The translations under genes were made by a program, and so were the position numbers. A stretch of 64,000 bases of DNA from an uncultured Mediterranea sp. (GTDB lineage Bacteria > Bacteroidota > Bacteroidia > Bacteroidales > Bacteroidaceae): contig CAMACX010000005.1 of NCBI GenBank assembly GCA_945831575.1, positions 1 through 64,000 on the forward strand. The letters run 5' to 3'. Shown one piece after another: positions 22,843 to 30,999 of this stretch (positions are counted from its first letter, which is position 1; every line of letters begins with the position of its first letter). The notes below the pieces were generated by a model that worked only from the letters and a program-made list of their open reading frames with translations, was not told the DNA's origin and made no database searches.

Positions 22843-24405
22843 ATGATGACCTATCTACTGAAAGCCAATCTGATCTGGGCCCTGCTCTTCGGGCTCTACC
22901 TGCTGTTGCTACGACGCGATACTCACTTCCGCTGGAAGCGCTTTACCCTCCTGAGCATCTATGCCGCTGGATGGCTGCTTCCACTGACGGAGCCTGGGCT
23001 TTGGCACGATGGCAATGAGGCCGTGGCCGAGCTCTGCATCAACCTGGGGCTTATCGACATCCAAGGAGTCCCCACGCCCTCCACCGAAAAAAGTATCTGG
23101 ACCAGCATCGCTTGGAGCGAACTCCTGCTCTGGGGTGGCTACCTCGGTGGAATGGCGCTCCTGCTGGTACGATTCCTCGTGCAGCTTATCGCCATCTGCC
23201 GGCTCCGCCTCCGCAGCACGACAGTATATATCAATAAGGTGAAACTCTACGAGCCTGAAAAGCCGCAGCCACCCTTCTCCTTCTTCGGTTGGATTTTCCT
23301 GTCGCCGTCACGGCATTCCACCGAGGAGCAGCAAGAGATACTCGACCACGAACTGGCCCACGTGCATCAGCACCACTCCATCGACGTGCTCCTCAGCGAG
23401 CTGCACAGCATCGTCTGCTGGATCAACCCCGTCGTATGGCTGATGAAGCGCGAGGTGCGCAGCAACCTGGAGTACCTGGCCGATGCCCGTGTCCTGGCCC
23501 AAGGCCACAACCGCAAGAGCTACCAGATCCATCTGTTGGCCCTCTCCTACCCTATGGCTATAGCAAACCTTTATAATCACTTCAATGTCTCACCTCTTAA
23601 AAAAAGAATCAACATGATGAACAAGAAAAAAAGCAGTAACGCAGGCTACCTGAAGTACCTGCTCTTCCTCCCTCTGTGCGCCCTCATTTCATTGGTAATC
23701 AACGCCGATGCCTGGGCAGCTACCCTTCCCCAACAGATGAAGAAAATCGTGACCTACAGCGGCACCGTGGTCGATGCCGAAGGCAACAAACTTGCCAATG
23801 TGCGTATCACCGAAGTCAAGGAGAACTCTTCTACGTCAGGTAAGAGATTCCTCGGCACCACTGATGCACAAGGCCACTTCAGTATCACCGTACCCGAAGG
23901 TACCAATTTCGGATTTGTCTATATGTATGAGAAGGAGGGCAAACGCCAAGGGCTCATCCGCCTCTACAACGCACAGATGCTCTCTGCCGAGGCAAAGCGT
24001 ACCGACATGGTGGTAGTGCTGAAAGAGCCTGTACCCAACATGGACGAACTGGCAAAGCAAGGCACGGATCACGTCTATCAAGTGGTCGATGAGATGCCTC
24101 AGTTCCCCGGTGGCAACAATGCCATGATGACCTTCATGATTCAGAATACCAAGTACCCCGCAGAGGCCATCGCCAAAGGTACACAAGGACGCGTCACGGT
24201 GCAATTTATCGTCGATAAGGAGGGTAATCTGAAAGACATCCACGTACTGCGCAGCGTCGATCCACTGCTCGATGCCGAGGCCATCCGTATGGTGAGCTCC
24301 ATGCCCAAATGGACTCCTGGCAAAAGCATGGGTCAGCCAGTGAACGTACAATTCATCCTCCCCGTGCAGTTCAACCTGCAAGGCAAAGTCGAAGTGAAGA
24401 AATAA
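22843..24405 (+). CDS. BlaR1/MecR1-like M56 membrane metallopeptidase with C-terminal TonB domain
   Basis: A 520-residue integral membrane protein. Helices at about 5-23, 33-50 and 88-118 flank an M56 zinc-protease domain with HELAH at 169-173 (LDHELAHVHQHHSID). A further helix near 264-285 leads to a periplasmic part made of a carboxypeptidase-regulatory-like beta domain (YSGTVVDAEGNKLANVRI) and a TonB C-terminal domain (about 420-515: YPAEAIAKGTQGRVTVQFIVDKEGN...DAEAIRMVSSMPKWTPGK). It lacks the penicillin-binding domain of BlaR1. This protease-plus-TonB layout is common in Bacteroidetes. It would sense an envelope signal and inactivate the neighbouring BlaI-type repressor. Confidence 0.88.
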   Translation: MMTYLLKANLIWALLFGLYLLLLRRDTHFRWKRFTLLSIYAAGWLLPLTEPGLWHDGNEAVAELCINLGLIDIQGVPTPSTEKSIWTSIAWSELLLWGGYLGGMALLLVRFLVQLIAICRLRLRSTTVYINKVKLYEPEKPQPPFSFFGWIFLSPSRHSTEEQQEILDHELAHVHQHHSIDVLLSELHSIVCWINPVVWLMKREVRSNLEYLADARVLAQGHNRKSYQIHLLALSYPMAIANLYNHFNVSPLKKRINMMNKKKSSNAGYLKYLLFLPLCALISLVINADAWAATLPQQMKKIVTYSGTVVDAEGNKLANVRITEVKENSSTSGKRFLGTTDAQGHFSITVPEGTNFGFVYMYEKEGKRQGLIRLYNAQMLSAEAKRTDMVVVLKEPVPNMDELAKQGTDHVYQVVDEMPQFPGGNNAMMTFMIQNTKYPAEAIAKGTQGRVTVQFIVDKEGNLKDIHVLRSVDPLLDAEAIRMVSSMPKWTPGKSMGQPVNVQFILPVQFNLQGKVEVKK

Positions 24406-24462
24406 TTCGCTCTGTAGTGACAGACACATAGGTCTGCCCCTACAGCAATTCCATGATAAAGT

Positions 24463-25578
24463 ATGTACCGTATTACCTCTCTCTTCATCACCCTATTTAT
24501 CTGCATATGGGTGTATCCCAGCGTACCCCCATCTGCCGACTCCACCCTGACCTGGCAGCAGCACTACGAGGAGGCACAGCGGTGTGAGCGCCACTCGCTG
24601 GTGGGGCGTGCGCTGAGCCATTACGAATCGGCCCTGACGCTCCATCCGTCAGACACCATCCGCCGCGACATCTCCCGCTGCCTCTTCCAGCGCGGCTACT
24701 TCAGGAAAAGCATTCAGCTAAGCCAGCAGCTGCTCTACCCCGACTCACTCGACGAGGACCTGCAGCAGATAGCCCGAAGCTATGAGAAACTGGAGAAGAT
24801 TGATTCGGCCAACATCTACCGCAAGGTGGTGGCCGAGCGCGATGTGGAGAACTACAGCAACACCCTCACCCTGGCACAAAACTACATCAAGCTCAACGAA
24901 CCCATCTACGCCATCTACTACCTGGAGAACTACGCGCTCAACGACTCCACCAACCTCATCATCAACGCCCTCCGTGCCTACACCTACTACGAGTCACAGG
25001 TGTATGAATCGGCCATCGCCCTCTACGAAGAGGTGATTGCGGCAGGCGATGATGACATCAGCAACAACTACTACCTGGGCCTCTGCTACCTCCGTTCACA
25101 GGAGACGGGTTCCCTCTGGAAAGCCCATGAGCGGCTGAGACATGCCCTCGAGCTGAGTCGTGGCAACAACCCCGTCATCCTGGGACAGCTGGGTATGCTC
25201 CGTTGCCAGATAGGCCAGGCAGAAGAGGGCATGGCCAACATCAGGGAGGCCATCACCAAGCTGCAACCCGAACCGCAGCTGCTCACCGCCCTGTGGCGCA
25301 CACTGGGCGAAACCTACACGATGCTCCGCGACTTCAAAGCGGCCCTGCCCTGCTACGAGGCCGTGGCGGAGCTGAACCCCAAACAGCTGAAGTGGCTCTA
25401 TCAGATCGCCTACACCTACTACATGCTGCACGATGACAACAACGAAGAACGCTACACGCGCCGCTTTGTAGAAGCTGTGAAGAAGAGCGGCGAAGAGCAG
25501 AAATACACCAAGCTACTCTCCGAAGCCGAAGAGCGACTCAAAGCACTGAAAGCCGAACGTTTCTTCCGTGGCGAATAG
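24463..25578 (+). CDS. exported TPR-repeat protein, third gene of the BlaI-type operon
   Basis: A 371-residue protein with an N-terminal signal peptide (about 1-20, MYRITSLFITLFICIWVYP) and a series of tetratricopeptide repeats from about residue 33 (YEEAQRCERHSLVGRALSHYESALTLHPSD) to the end; repeats at DIYRKV, NYYLGLCYLRSQETGSLWKAHERLRHALELS and LWRTLGETYTMLRDFKAALPCYEAVAELNP are easily seen. It probably acts as a periplasmic scaffold. The 57-base gap to the protease gene with no promoter supports co-transcription with the BlaI/BlaR1-like pair, a triad often seen in Bacteroides. Confidence 0.82.
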   Translation: MYRITSLFITLFICIWVYPSVPPSADSTLTWQQHYEEAQRCERHSLVGRALSHYESALTLHPSDTIRRDISRCLFQRGYFRKSIQLSQQLLYPDSLDEDLQQIARSYEKLEKIDSANIYRKVVAERDVENYSNTLTLAQNYIKLNEPIYAIYYLENYALNDSTNLIINALRAYTYYESQVYESAIALYEEVIAAGDDDISNNYYLGLCYLRSQETGSLWKAHERLRHALELSRGNNPVILGQLGMLRCQIGQAEEGMANIREAITKLQPEPQLLTALWRTLGETYTMLRDFKAALPCYEAVAELNPKQLKWLYQIAYTYYMLHDDNNEERYTRRFVEAVKKSGEEQKYTKLLSEAEERLKALKAERFFRGE

Positions 25579-25659
25579 GCTGATTTTAAGGCTTATTCCG
25601 TTAACAACATTATTTTTCTTGAAAACTATGTTATAAAACACATGTTTTTCTTTGGAAAA

Positions 25660-25690
25660 TTTGCAGGTAACGCAGAAAGCCGTACCTTTG
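25660..25690 (+). promoter_or_regulatory. strong Bacteroides-type promoter of a short transcript
   Basis: TTTG (25660-25663), 19-base spacer, TACCTTTG (25683-25690); both elements and spacing are exact. Start of transcription expected near 25697. Confidence 0.8.
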
Positions 25691-25696
25691 CAGCGT

Positions 25697-25760
25697 GTTT
25701 TTCATAGTATTAGATTTAAGGTTAACAAAGGTTGGAGTACAGCGGTACTCCTTTTTTTTT
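25697..25760 (+). ncRNA. candidate small RNA or terminated leader
   Basis: Between the promoter at 25660-25690 and an intrinsic terminator (GGAGTAC-AGCG-GTACTCC, 25734-25751, plus nine U) lies a transcript of about 60 nt with no open frame. The U-rich 5' part and the AAGGTTAACAAAGGTT direct repeat precede the stem. It ends 62 bases before the VanX-like ATG, so it is either an independent small RNA or an attenuated leader for that gene. I recall similar sequences in other Bacteroides but cannot check this here. Confidence 0.55.
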
Positions 25761-25821
25761 GCCTTTTTCTTGCATAGTTCGAGAAAAATGATGAATATTG
25801 CAGCTTAAAACGAACGATTCA

Positions 25822-26538
25822 ATGAAGACGGTTAAGAAATTCTCCTTTCTGGCACTCCTGATGCTGAGCTTTCAGCTTTCGCTCTGTGCCCAAGAGCGTA
25901 AGGCCTCTGGCGGAGAGCAGATGCCTGAGGGCTTTGTACTGCTGAGCGACATAGTACCCGATGTAATCCAAGAGATTCGCTACCACTCTACCTACAATTT
26001 TGTGGGTACCCGTGTGGAAGGCTACGAGGAGCCCGTAGCTATCATGACCCGACCCGCAGCCGAGGCGCTGAAAGCGGTCAATCAGGAACTGATGCGTGCC
26101 GGCTACCGCATCAAGGTGTATGACACCTATCGTCCGCAGCGTGCTGTGAGCCACTTCGTGCGCTGGGCCAAGGTCATCAGCGACACGCTGACCAAGCAGA
26201 GCTTCTACCCCGAGGTAGATAAGCGCAACCTTTTCAAGCTGGGATTCATAGCCAGCAAGTCGGGACACAGCCGCGGCTCAACAATAGACCTCACCTTGGT
26301 AGATGCCAGGACGGGCCGGGAGCTGGACATGGGCGGCGTGTTCGACTACTTCGGAGACCTATCCCACCCCTTCTACCAAGGCCTCAGCAAGGAGCAAGCA
26401 GCCAACCGCATGCTGCTGCGCAACGTGATGCTGAAGCATGGCTTCAAGCCCCTCTCCACCGAGTGGTGGCACTTCACACTCAAGGATGAGCCCTACCCCG
26501 ACACCTACTTTGACTTTCCCATCCGAAGCTATCACTAA
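25822..26538 (+). CDS. exported D-alanyl-D-alanine dipeptidase, VanX/DdpX family
   Basis: A 238-residue M15D peptidase with a signal peptide (about 1-23, FSFLALLMLSFQLSLCAQ). The zinc motif SGHSRGSTIDLTL gives His149 and Asp156, and STEWWHF gives Glu214 and His217; the arginine of VYDTYRPQRAVSHF is the family substrate-binding residue. It would split D-Ala-D-Ala or related cell-wall dipeptides in the periplasm, most likely for recycling rather than glycopeptide resistance. ATG at 25822 is chosen over an in-frame TTG at 25798 because a normal signal sequence begins there. It follows the candidate small RNA. Confidence 0.9.
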   Translation: MKTVKKFSFLALLMLSFQLSLCAQERKASGGEQMPEGFVLLSDIVPDVIQEIRYHSTYNFVGTRVEGYEEPVAIMTRPAAEALKAVNQELMRAGYRIKVYDTYRPQRAVSHFVRWAKVISDTLTKQSFYPEVDKRNLFKLGFIASKSGHSRGSTIDLTLVDARTGRELDMGGVFDYFGDLSHPFYQGLSKEQAANRMLLRNVMLKHGFKPLSTEWWHFTLKDEPYPDTYFDFPIRSYH

Positions 26539-26580
26539 CCACTAATCACTAATTATTAATCACTAGTCACTTAAAAAAGA
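26539..26580. repeat. intergenic AATCACT repeat
   Basis: Units AACCACT, AATCACT, AATTATT, AATCACT, AGTCACT fill the gap before aroC. Confidence 0.75.
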
Positions 26581-27657
26581 ATGTTCAATTCAATTGGAAA
26601 TATAATCCGCCTCACCAGCTTTGGCGAATCGCATGGACCGGGTATTGGCGGTGTCATCGACGGATTTCCCGCCGGAGTGGAGATTGATATGGAGTTTATC
26701 CAGCAGGAGCTGGACCGACGCAAGCCTGGACAGTCGGCCATCACCACAGCCCGTAAGGAGAGCGACCGCGTGGAGTTTCTCTCGGGTATCTTCGAAGGGC
26801 GCACCACAGGATGCAGCATCGGCTTCATGGTATGGAACGAGAATCAGCACTCTGACGACTACAACAACCTGCGTGACCTCTTCCGCCCCTCGCACGCCGA
26901 CTTCACCTATACCCAGAAGTATGGCCTGCGCGACCACCGAGGTGGCGGACGCTCATCGGCCCGCGAAACCATAGCCCGTGTAGTGGCCGGTGCCCTCTGC
27001 AAGCTGGCCCTCAGGCAAGTGGGCATCTCCATCACAGCCTATACCTCACAGGTTGGTCCCATCGCCCTGACGCAACCCTACACTGCTTACGACCTCAGCC
27101 AGACAGAAAGCAACCTCGTGCGTTGCCCCGATGCAGCAAAAGCACAAGAGATGGAGCAGTTGATCCGCGAGGTGAAGGCCGAGGGTGACACCATCGGCGG
27201 TGTCATCACCTGCGTGGTGAAGGGGTGCCCCGTAGGCCTCGGCGAACCCATCTACAGCAAGCTCTCGGCCTCACTCAGCTACGCCATGCTCTCCATCAAT
27301 GCCGCCAAGGGCTTTGAATATGGCGAAGGCTTCGGCAGCATGGAGCTGCGCGGCTCTCAGCAAAACGATGTCTTCTACAACGACCAGGGGCGTATCAGCA
27401 CCCGTACCAACCACTCTGGAGGCATTCAGGGCGGCATCAGCAACGGACAGGACATCTACTTCCGCGTAGCTTTCAAGCCCGTAGCCACACTCCTGAGAGA
27501 ACAGCAGACAGTGGATATCCAAGGCCAAGAGACGACACTCAAAGCCCGTGGCCGCCACGACCCCTGTGTGCTACCCCGTGCCGTCCCCATCGTGGAGGCC
27601 ATGACCGCCCTCACCCTGCTGGACTACTACCTGCTCAGCAAGACGAGGCGGTTGTAA
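26581..27657 (+). CDS. aroC: chorismate synthase
   Basis: A 358-residue chorismate synthase, catalysing loss of phosphate from EPSP to give chorismate with reduced FMN, the last step of the shikimate pathway. Signature blocks: [22 protein letters not shown] at residue about 12, [25 protein letters not shown] at 118-142, and [26 protein letters not shown]. Length is standard. No other aro gene is adjacent. Confidence 0.98.
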   Translation: MFNSIGNIIRLTSFGESHGPGIGGVIDGFPAGVEIDMEFIQQELDRRKPGQSAITTARKESDRVEFLSGIFEGRTTGCSIGFMVWNENQHSDDYNNLRDLFRPSHADFTYTQKYGLRDHRGGGRSSARETIARVVAGALCKLALRQVGISITAYTSQVGPIALTQPYTAYDLSQTESNLVRCPDAAKAQEMEQLIREVKAEGDTIGGVITCVVKGCPVGLGEPIYSKLSASLSYAMLSINAAKGFEYGEGFGSMELRGSQQNDVFYNDQGRISTRTNHSGGIQGGISNGQDIYFRVAFKPVATLLREQQTVDIQGQETTLKARGRHDPCVLPRAVPIVEAMTALTLLDYYLLSKTRRL

Positions 27658-27821
27658 GCTATTTTATTAGCTACAAGCTACGAGCTACAAGCTACAAGTG
27701 ATAGTTACGAGTTATAAGTTGCAACCACAGATTCTCACAGTCATCACATATCTCCATCCGTGACGAACTGTGGTTTCCAATCATTAATCACTAATCACTA
27801 ACCCTTAATCACTATATAAAA
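27658..27821. repeat. intergenic AGCTACRAG and AATCACT repeats
   Basis: 164 bases with no gene. 27667-27725 is a run of AGCTACAAGCTACGAGCTAC units that decay into TTACGAGTTATAAGTTGCAA; 27780-27812 holds three AATCACT units. Between them, 27727-27777 (CACAGATTCTCACAGTCATC...CTGTGGTTTCC) is weakly like the ATCTGTG family. Confidence 0.7.
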
Positions 27822-29183
27822 ATGTCTCCTATCAGAAAGTACATTGCCGAGAATGAAGCTCGGATATTGGAAGAGTTGTTCGGACTGCTGCGCATTCCGA
27901 GCATTAGTGCGAAACCCGAACACCATGCCGACATGGTGGCTTGCGCCGAACATTGGGCCATGCTACTGCGCAAGGCTGGTGTGGATCGTGCCGAGGTGAT
28001 GCCTTCGGCGGGCAACCCTATTGTCTATGCCGAGAAGCTGGTCAATCCCGAAGCCCCCACGGTACTGATTTATGCCCACTATGACGTGATGCCAGCCGAG
28101 CCACTGGAGCTCTGGAAGTCAAATCCTTTTGAACCCGAGGTACGCGATGAACACATCTGGTGCCGTGGCGCTGACGACGACAAGGGACAAGGCTTCATCC
28201 AGGTGAAGGCCTTTGAATACGTGGTCAAGGAGGGATTGCTCCGCCACAACGTGAAGTTTATCTTCGAGGGCGAAGAGGAGATTGGCTCACCTAGCCTTGA
28301 AGCCTTCTGTGAGCAGCACAAGGAGTTGCTCAAGGCCGATGTCATCCTGGTGTCCGACACCAGTATGCTGGCAGCCGACCTGCCCTCACTGACCACCGGT
28401 CTGCGCGGATTGGCCTATTGGGAGATAGAGGTCACCGGTCCCAACCGTGACCTGCACAGCGGCCACTTCGGGGGTGCCGTAGCCAACCCCATCAACGAAC
28501 TCTGTCGTCTCATCAGCCGCGTGACCGATGCCCATGGCCGCATCACGATGCCGGGATTCTACAATGACGTGGAGGAACTCTCGAAAGAAGAACGTGAGAT
28601 GATTGCCAGCATCCCCTTCGACGAAGCACGCTACAAGCGGGCCATCGACGTGGAGGAGCTGAGCGGTGAGCAGGGGTACAGCACGTTGGAACGCAACAGC
28701 TGTCGTCCGTCGTTTGATGTCTGTGGCATCTGGGGCGGTTACACCGGTGAAGGCAGCAAGACGGTACTCCCCTCAAAGGCCTATGCCAAGGTCTCCTGCC
28801 GCCTGGTGCCCCATCAAGACCATGAGAAAATTTCGCGTCAGTTTGCCGACTACCTCTGCGCTCTGGCTCCAAAGAGCATCCGCGTGAAGGTTACACCGAT
28901 GCACGGAGGTCAAGGCTACGTCTGTCCCATTACCCTCCCTGCCTATCAGGCAGCAGCCAAGGGTTTTGAGCAGGCCTTCGGCAAGAAGCCACTCGCTGTA
29001 CGCCGTGGCGGCAGCATCCCCATCATCTCCACCTTCGAGAAGGTGCTGGGCATCAAGACCGTGCTGATGGGCTTCGGCCTGGAGAGCAACGCCATCCACT
29101 CGCCCAACGAGAACCTCCCCCTCGACATCCTCCGCAAAGGCATCGAGGCGGTCGTGGTATTCCATCAGGAATACAGTAAGTAA
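27822..29183 (+). CDS. M20-family metallopeptidase (dipeptidase)
   Basis: A 453-residue M20/ArgE/CNDP-type dizinc peptidase, cytosolic (no signal peptide). Motifs: IYAHYDVMP (zinc His and catalytic Asp), WCRGADDDKGQ (bridging Asp), FEGEEEIGSPS (catalytic and zinc Glu), LVSDTSM and a C-terminal SNAIHSPNENLPL (zinc His). The insert dimerisation domain includes DLHSGHFGGAVANP. The long carnosinase/beta-Ala-Xaa dipeptidase type fits the 450-residue length; substrate is not predictable. Confidence 0.93.
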   Translation: MSPIRKYIAENEARILEELFGLLRIPSISAKPEHHADMVACAEHWAMLLRKAGVDRAEVMPSAGNPIVYAEKLVNPEAPTVLIYAHYDVMPAEPLELWKSNPFEPEVRDEHIWCRGADDDKGQGFIQVKAFEYVVKEGLLRHNVKFIFEGEEEIGSPSLEAFCEQHKELLKADVILVSDTSMLAADLPSLTTGLRGLAYWEIEVTGPNRDLHSGHFGGAVANPINELCRLISRVTDAHGRITMPGFYNDVEELSKEEREMIASIPFDEARYKRAIDVEELSGEQGYSTLERNSCRPSFDVCGIWGGYTGEGSKTVLPSKAYAKVSCRLVPHQDHEKISRQFADYLCALAPKSIRVKVTPMHGGQGYVCPITLPAYQAAAKGFEQAFGKKPLAVRRGGSIPIISTFEKVLGIKTVLMGFGLESNAIHSPNENLPLDILRKGIEAVVVFHQEYSK

Positions 29184-29230
29184 TCATTATTGAAGGAAGG
29201 GGGGCGGACACATCGATCCGCCCTCAATAC

Positions 29231-29587
29231 CTATTTAATATGCAGACTCACCTCCGTGGCATCGGACTCATAGATTTTATTCTTATCTACCAGCACGTAG
29301 AGTGTCTTCACCGTAGTGGGAATCTGCACGTAGGAACTGACTGGAGTATATGCCTTCAGGCAAGGTGAAGCAATCAAGTTCCCCTTTTCATCAAAAGGAT
29401 ATGTCTGATAGAGTTGGCAGAGCACACCATCACGGTCAGAGGTAATGCTGACCGTGATGGTACGGTATTCCACGGATTGCTCTTCGTTGTCATCTTGCTT
29501 GTCTCCATGCAAGTCCTTACCATCCAGGCAAGCACTCCACGTGAACACCAAGAGACCTAAACAGATTCTAAAAAATAAATTTTTCAT
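29231..29587 (-). CDS. small putative lipoprotein of unknown function
   Basis: A 118-residue protein with an N-terminal export signal (MKNLFFRICLGLLVFTWSAC) ending at Cys20; the lipobox (WSAC) is imperfect. The charged linker DGKDLHGDKQDDNEEQS is typical of Bacteroides lipoproteins destined for the outer membrane, and the rest is beta-rich (YRTITVSITSDRDGVLCQLYQTYPFDE). No family recognised. Convergent with the M20 gene. Confidence 0.7.
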   Translation of the reverse strand: MKNLFFRICLGLLVFTWSACLDGKDLHGDKQDDNEEQSVEYRTITVSITSDRDGVLCQLYQTYPFDEKGNLIASPCLKAYTPVSSYVQIPTTVKTLYVLVDKNKIYESDATEVSLHIK

Positions 29588-29673
29588 GCGTTTTGTTTCT
29601 ACAGAATGCGCTGCAAATTAAGCACATCTTTTCCATATAAACAAAACATTCTGCAAAAAAATCCTGTTGGGCC

Positions 29674-29820
29674 TCAACGGGTCAGTTTGATTTCCATCGT
29701 AAGCTCCTCATCCAGCGTGAAGCAGCACTTCTCGTACGAAGGAGGTCCCATGACGGGTTTTGCATTATTGGAGAAGCCGTAGTCTTCGGTAGGAATCCCC
29801 ATGGATCCGGTATAATACTT
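29674..29820 (-). pseudogene. 3' remnant of a DUF2141 gene
   Basis: Reading the minus strand from about 29820 to the stop at 29674 gives TGSMGIPTEDYGFSNNAK, then PVMGPPSYEKCCFTLDEE and LTMEIKLTR. The GIP-EDYGFSNNA-GPPS-FTL series is the conserved C-terminus of DUF2141 proteins, but the N-terminal two thirds are missing: upstream the frame closes at 29833-29835 inside an AGCTACRAG-type repeat (29819-29840). It is therefore a truncated gene. An ATG at 29802 could make a 42-residue peptide, but this is unlikely to be functional. Confidence 0.75.
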
Positions 29821-29838
29821 GTAGCTCGTAGCTTATAG

Positions 29839-30999
29839 CTAGATTCTCACAGACCTGAGGGCAAACAGAAGTACCAAGGCGAAGCCAGCCAAGGGAATGG
29901 CAAAGGGGAGCGTCAGTAATCCTTGGTCAGCTATCAGCCCCATGAAGAGGAAGGCGCAGCCACCTACCGGAGTCATCATCAGCAGGGACGATGCCCGCTT
30001 CTTGGCCTTGCCCTCCAGCCCGCGCAGGGCAAGACTGAAGATGGTAGGAAACATGATGGACTCGCAAGCAAAGTTGGCCACCAGGGCATAGGTAGCCAGA
30101 CCACCCCCAAAGAGGATGCAAAGCATACATACCACACTGCCCACGGCACAGCCGGACAGCACACGGGCCGGAGCAATACGTTGCATCAGCCAGGCCCCCG
30201 CAAAGCGGCCCACCATGAAGATGCCCAGCGCCAAAGAGAGCAGCTGTGAGGCCTCTACCTTGCCCGCATAGCCCTGCCCCGTCAGGAAGAGCACAAAATA
30301 GCTGTTGATACTGATCTCAGCCACTTCATAAGCCAGCAGTGCGGCGAGGCCTAAATAAAAATAGGTCGTGAGGGATGAACGGTGATTGGCTGTCGCAGCT
30401 TCACTGACGGATGGAGCAGTGACCTCAGGCAGCTGGACGCGGGAGAAGATGAGCGCCACACACACCACCACGCACCCCATCACCAGATAGGGTACGCTGA
30501 TGTCACCTCCACCAAACAGGAATCCTCCCACCAGCGCCGGAGCCAGCATCGAGCCGAGTCCATTGAAGGACTGCGCCAGATTGAGTCGCGAGGTAGCCGT
30601 CTCAGGCGCACCCAGTTCGGTGACATAGGGATTGGCCGACGTCTCCAGGAAGGCCAGTCCCACGCCGATGATGAAGAGGCAGGCAATATAGGCCTGGAAG
30701 GTGCCCAGTTGCTGACCAGGGATAAAGAGGAAGGCCCCGAGGGCAAAGAGCAGCAGCCCCGTCACCACCCCACGCCGGTAACCGTAGCGGGCAATGTACC
30801 ATCCAGCAGGAACAGCTGAGACAAAGTAGGCCAGGAAGGTTATCACCTGAATCCACGACGACTGCGTGATACTGATATTCATCTCATCGCGGAAGTGCTG
30901 GTTGGCCACATCAAGGATAGATCGAGCAAAGCCCCACAGGAAGAAGAGCGAAGTGACCAGTACAAAGGGGAGCAGATAGCGTCGGGTAGTCAGTCTCAT
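29839..30999 (-). CDS. MFS sugar permease, FucP (FHS) family
   Basis: A 386-residue transporter with twelve predicted helices. It belongs to the fucose/glucose/galactose:H+ symporter branch: LFFLWGFARSILDVANQHFRDEMNIS in helix 1 and FLETSANPYVTELGAPETATSRLNLAQSFNGLGSMLAP are diagnostic. It imports a sugar across the inner membrane. Its ATG overlaps the stop of the upstream PfkB kinase gene by four bases (30996-30999), so transporter and kinase form one operon and probably act on the same substrate. Confidence 0.92.
   Translation of the reverse strand: MRLTTRRYLLPFVLVTSLFFLWGFARSILDVANQHFRDEMNISITQSSWIQVITFLAYFVSAVPAGWYIARYGYRRGVVTGLLLFALGAFLFIPGQQLGTFQAYIACLFIIGVGLAFLETSANPYVTELGAPETATSRLNLAQSFNGLGSMLAPALVGGFLFGGGDISVPYLVMGCVVVCVALIFSRVQLPEVTAPSVSEAATANHRSSLTTYFYLGLAALLAYEVAEISINSYFVLFLTGQGYAGKVEASQLLSLALGIFMVGRFAGAWLMQRIAPARVLSGCAVGSVVCMLCILFGGGLATYALVANFACESIMFPTIFSLALRGLEGKAKKRASSLLMMTPVGGCAFLFMGLIADQGLLTLPFAIPLAGFALVLLFALRSVRI

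Noticed and set aside
25822..26538. Vancomycin-resistance gene cluster
   Set aside because: Only a VanX-like dipeptidase is present; there is no VanH or VanA-type ligase nearby, so a cell-wall recycling role is more likely.
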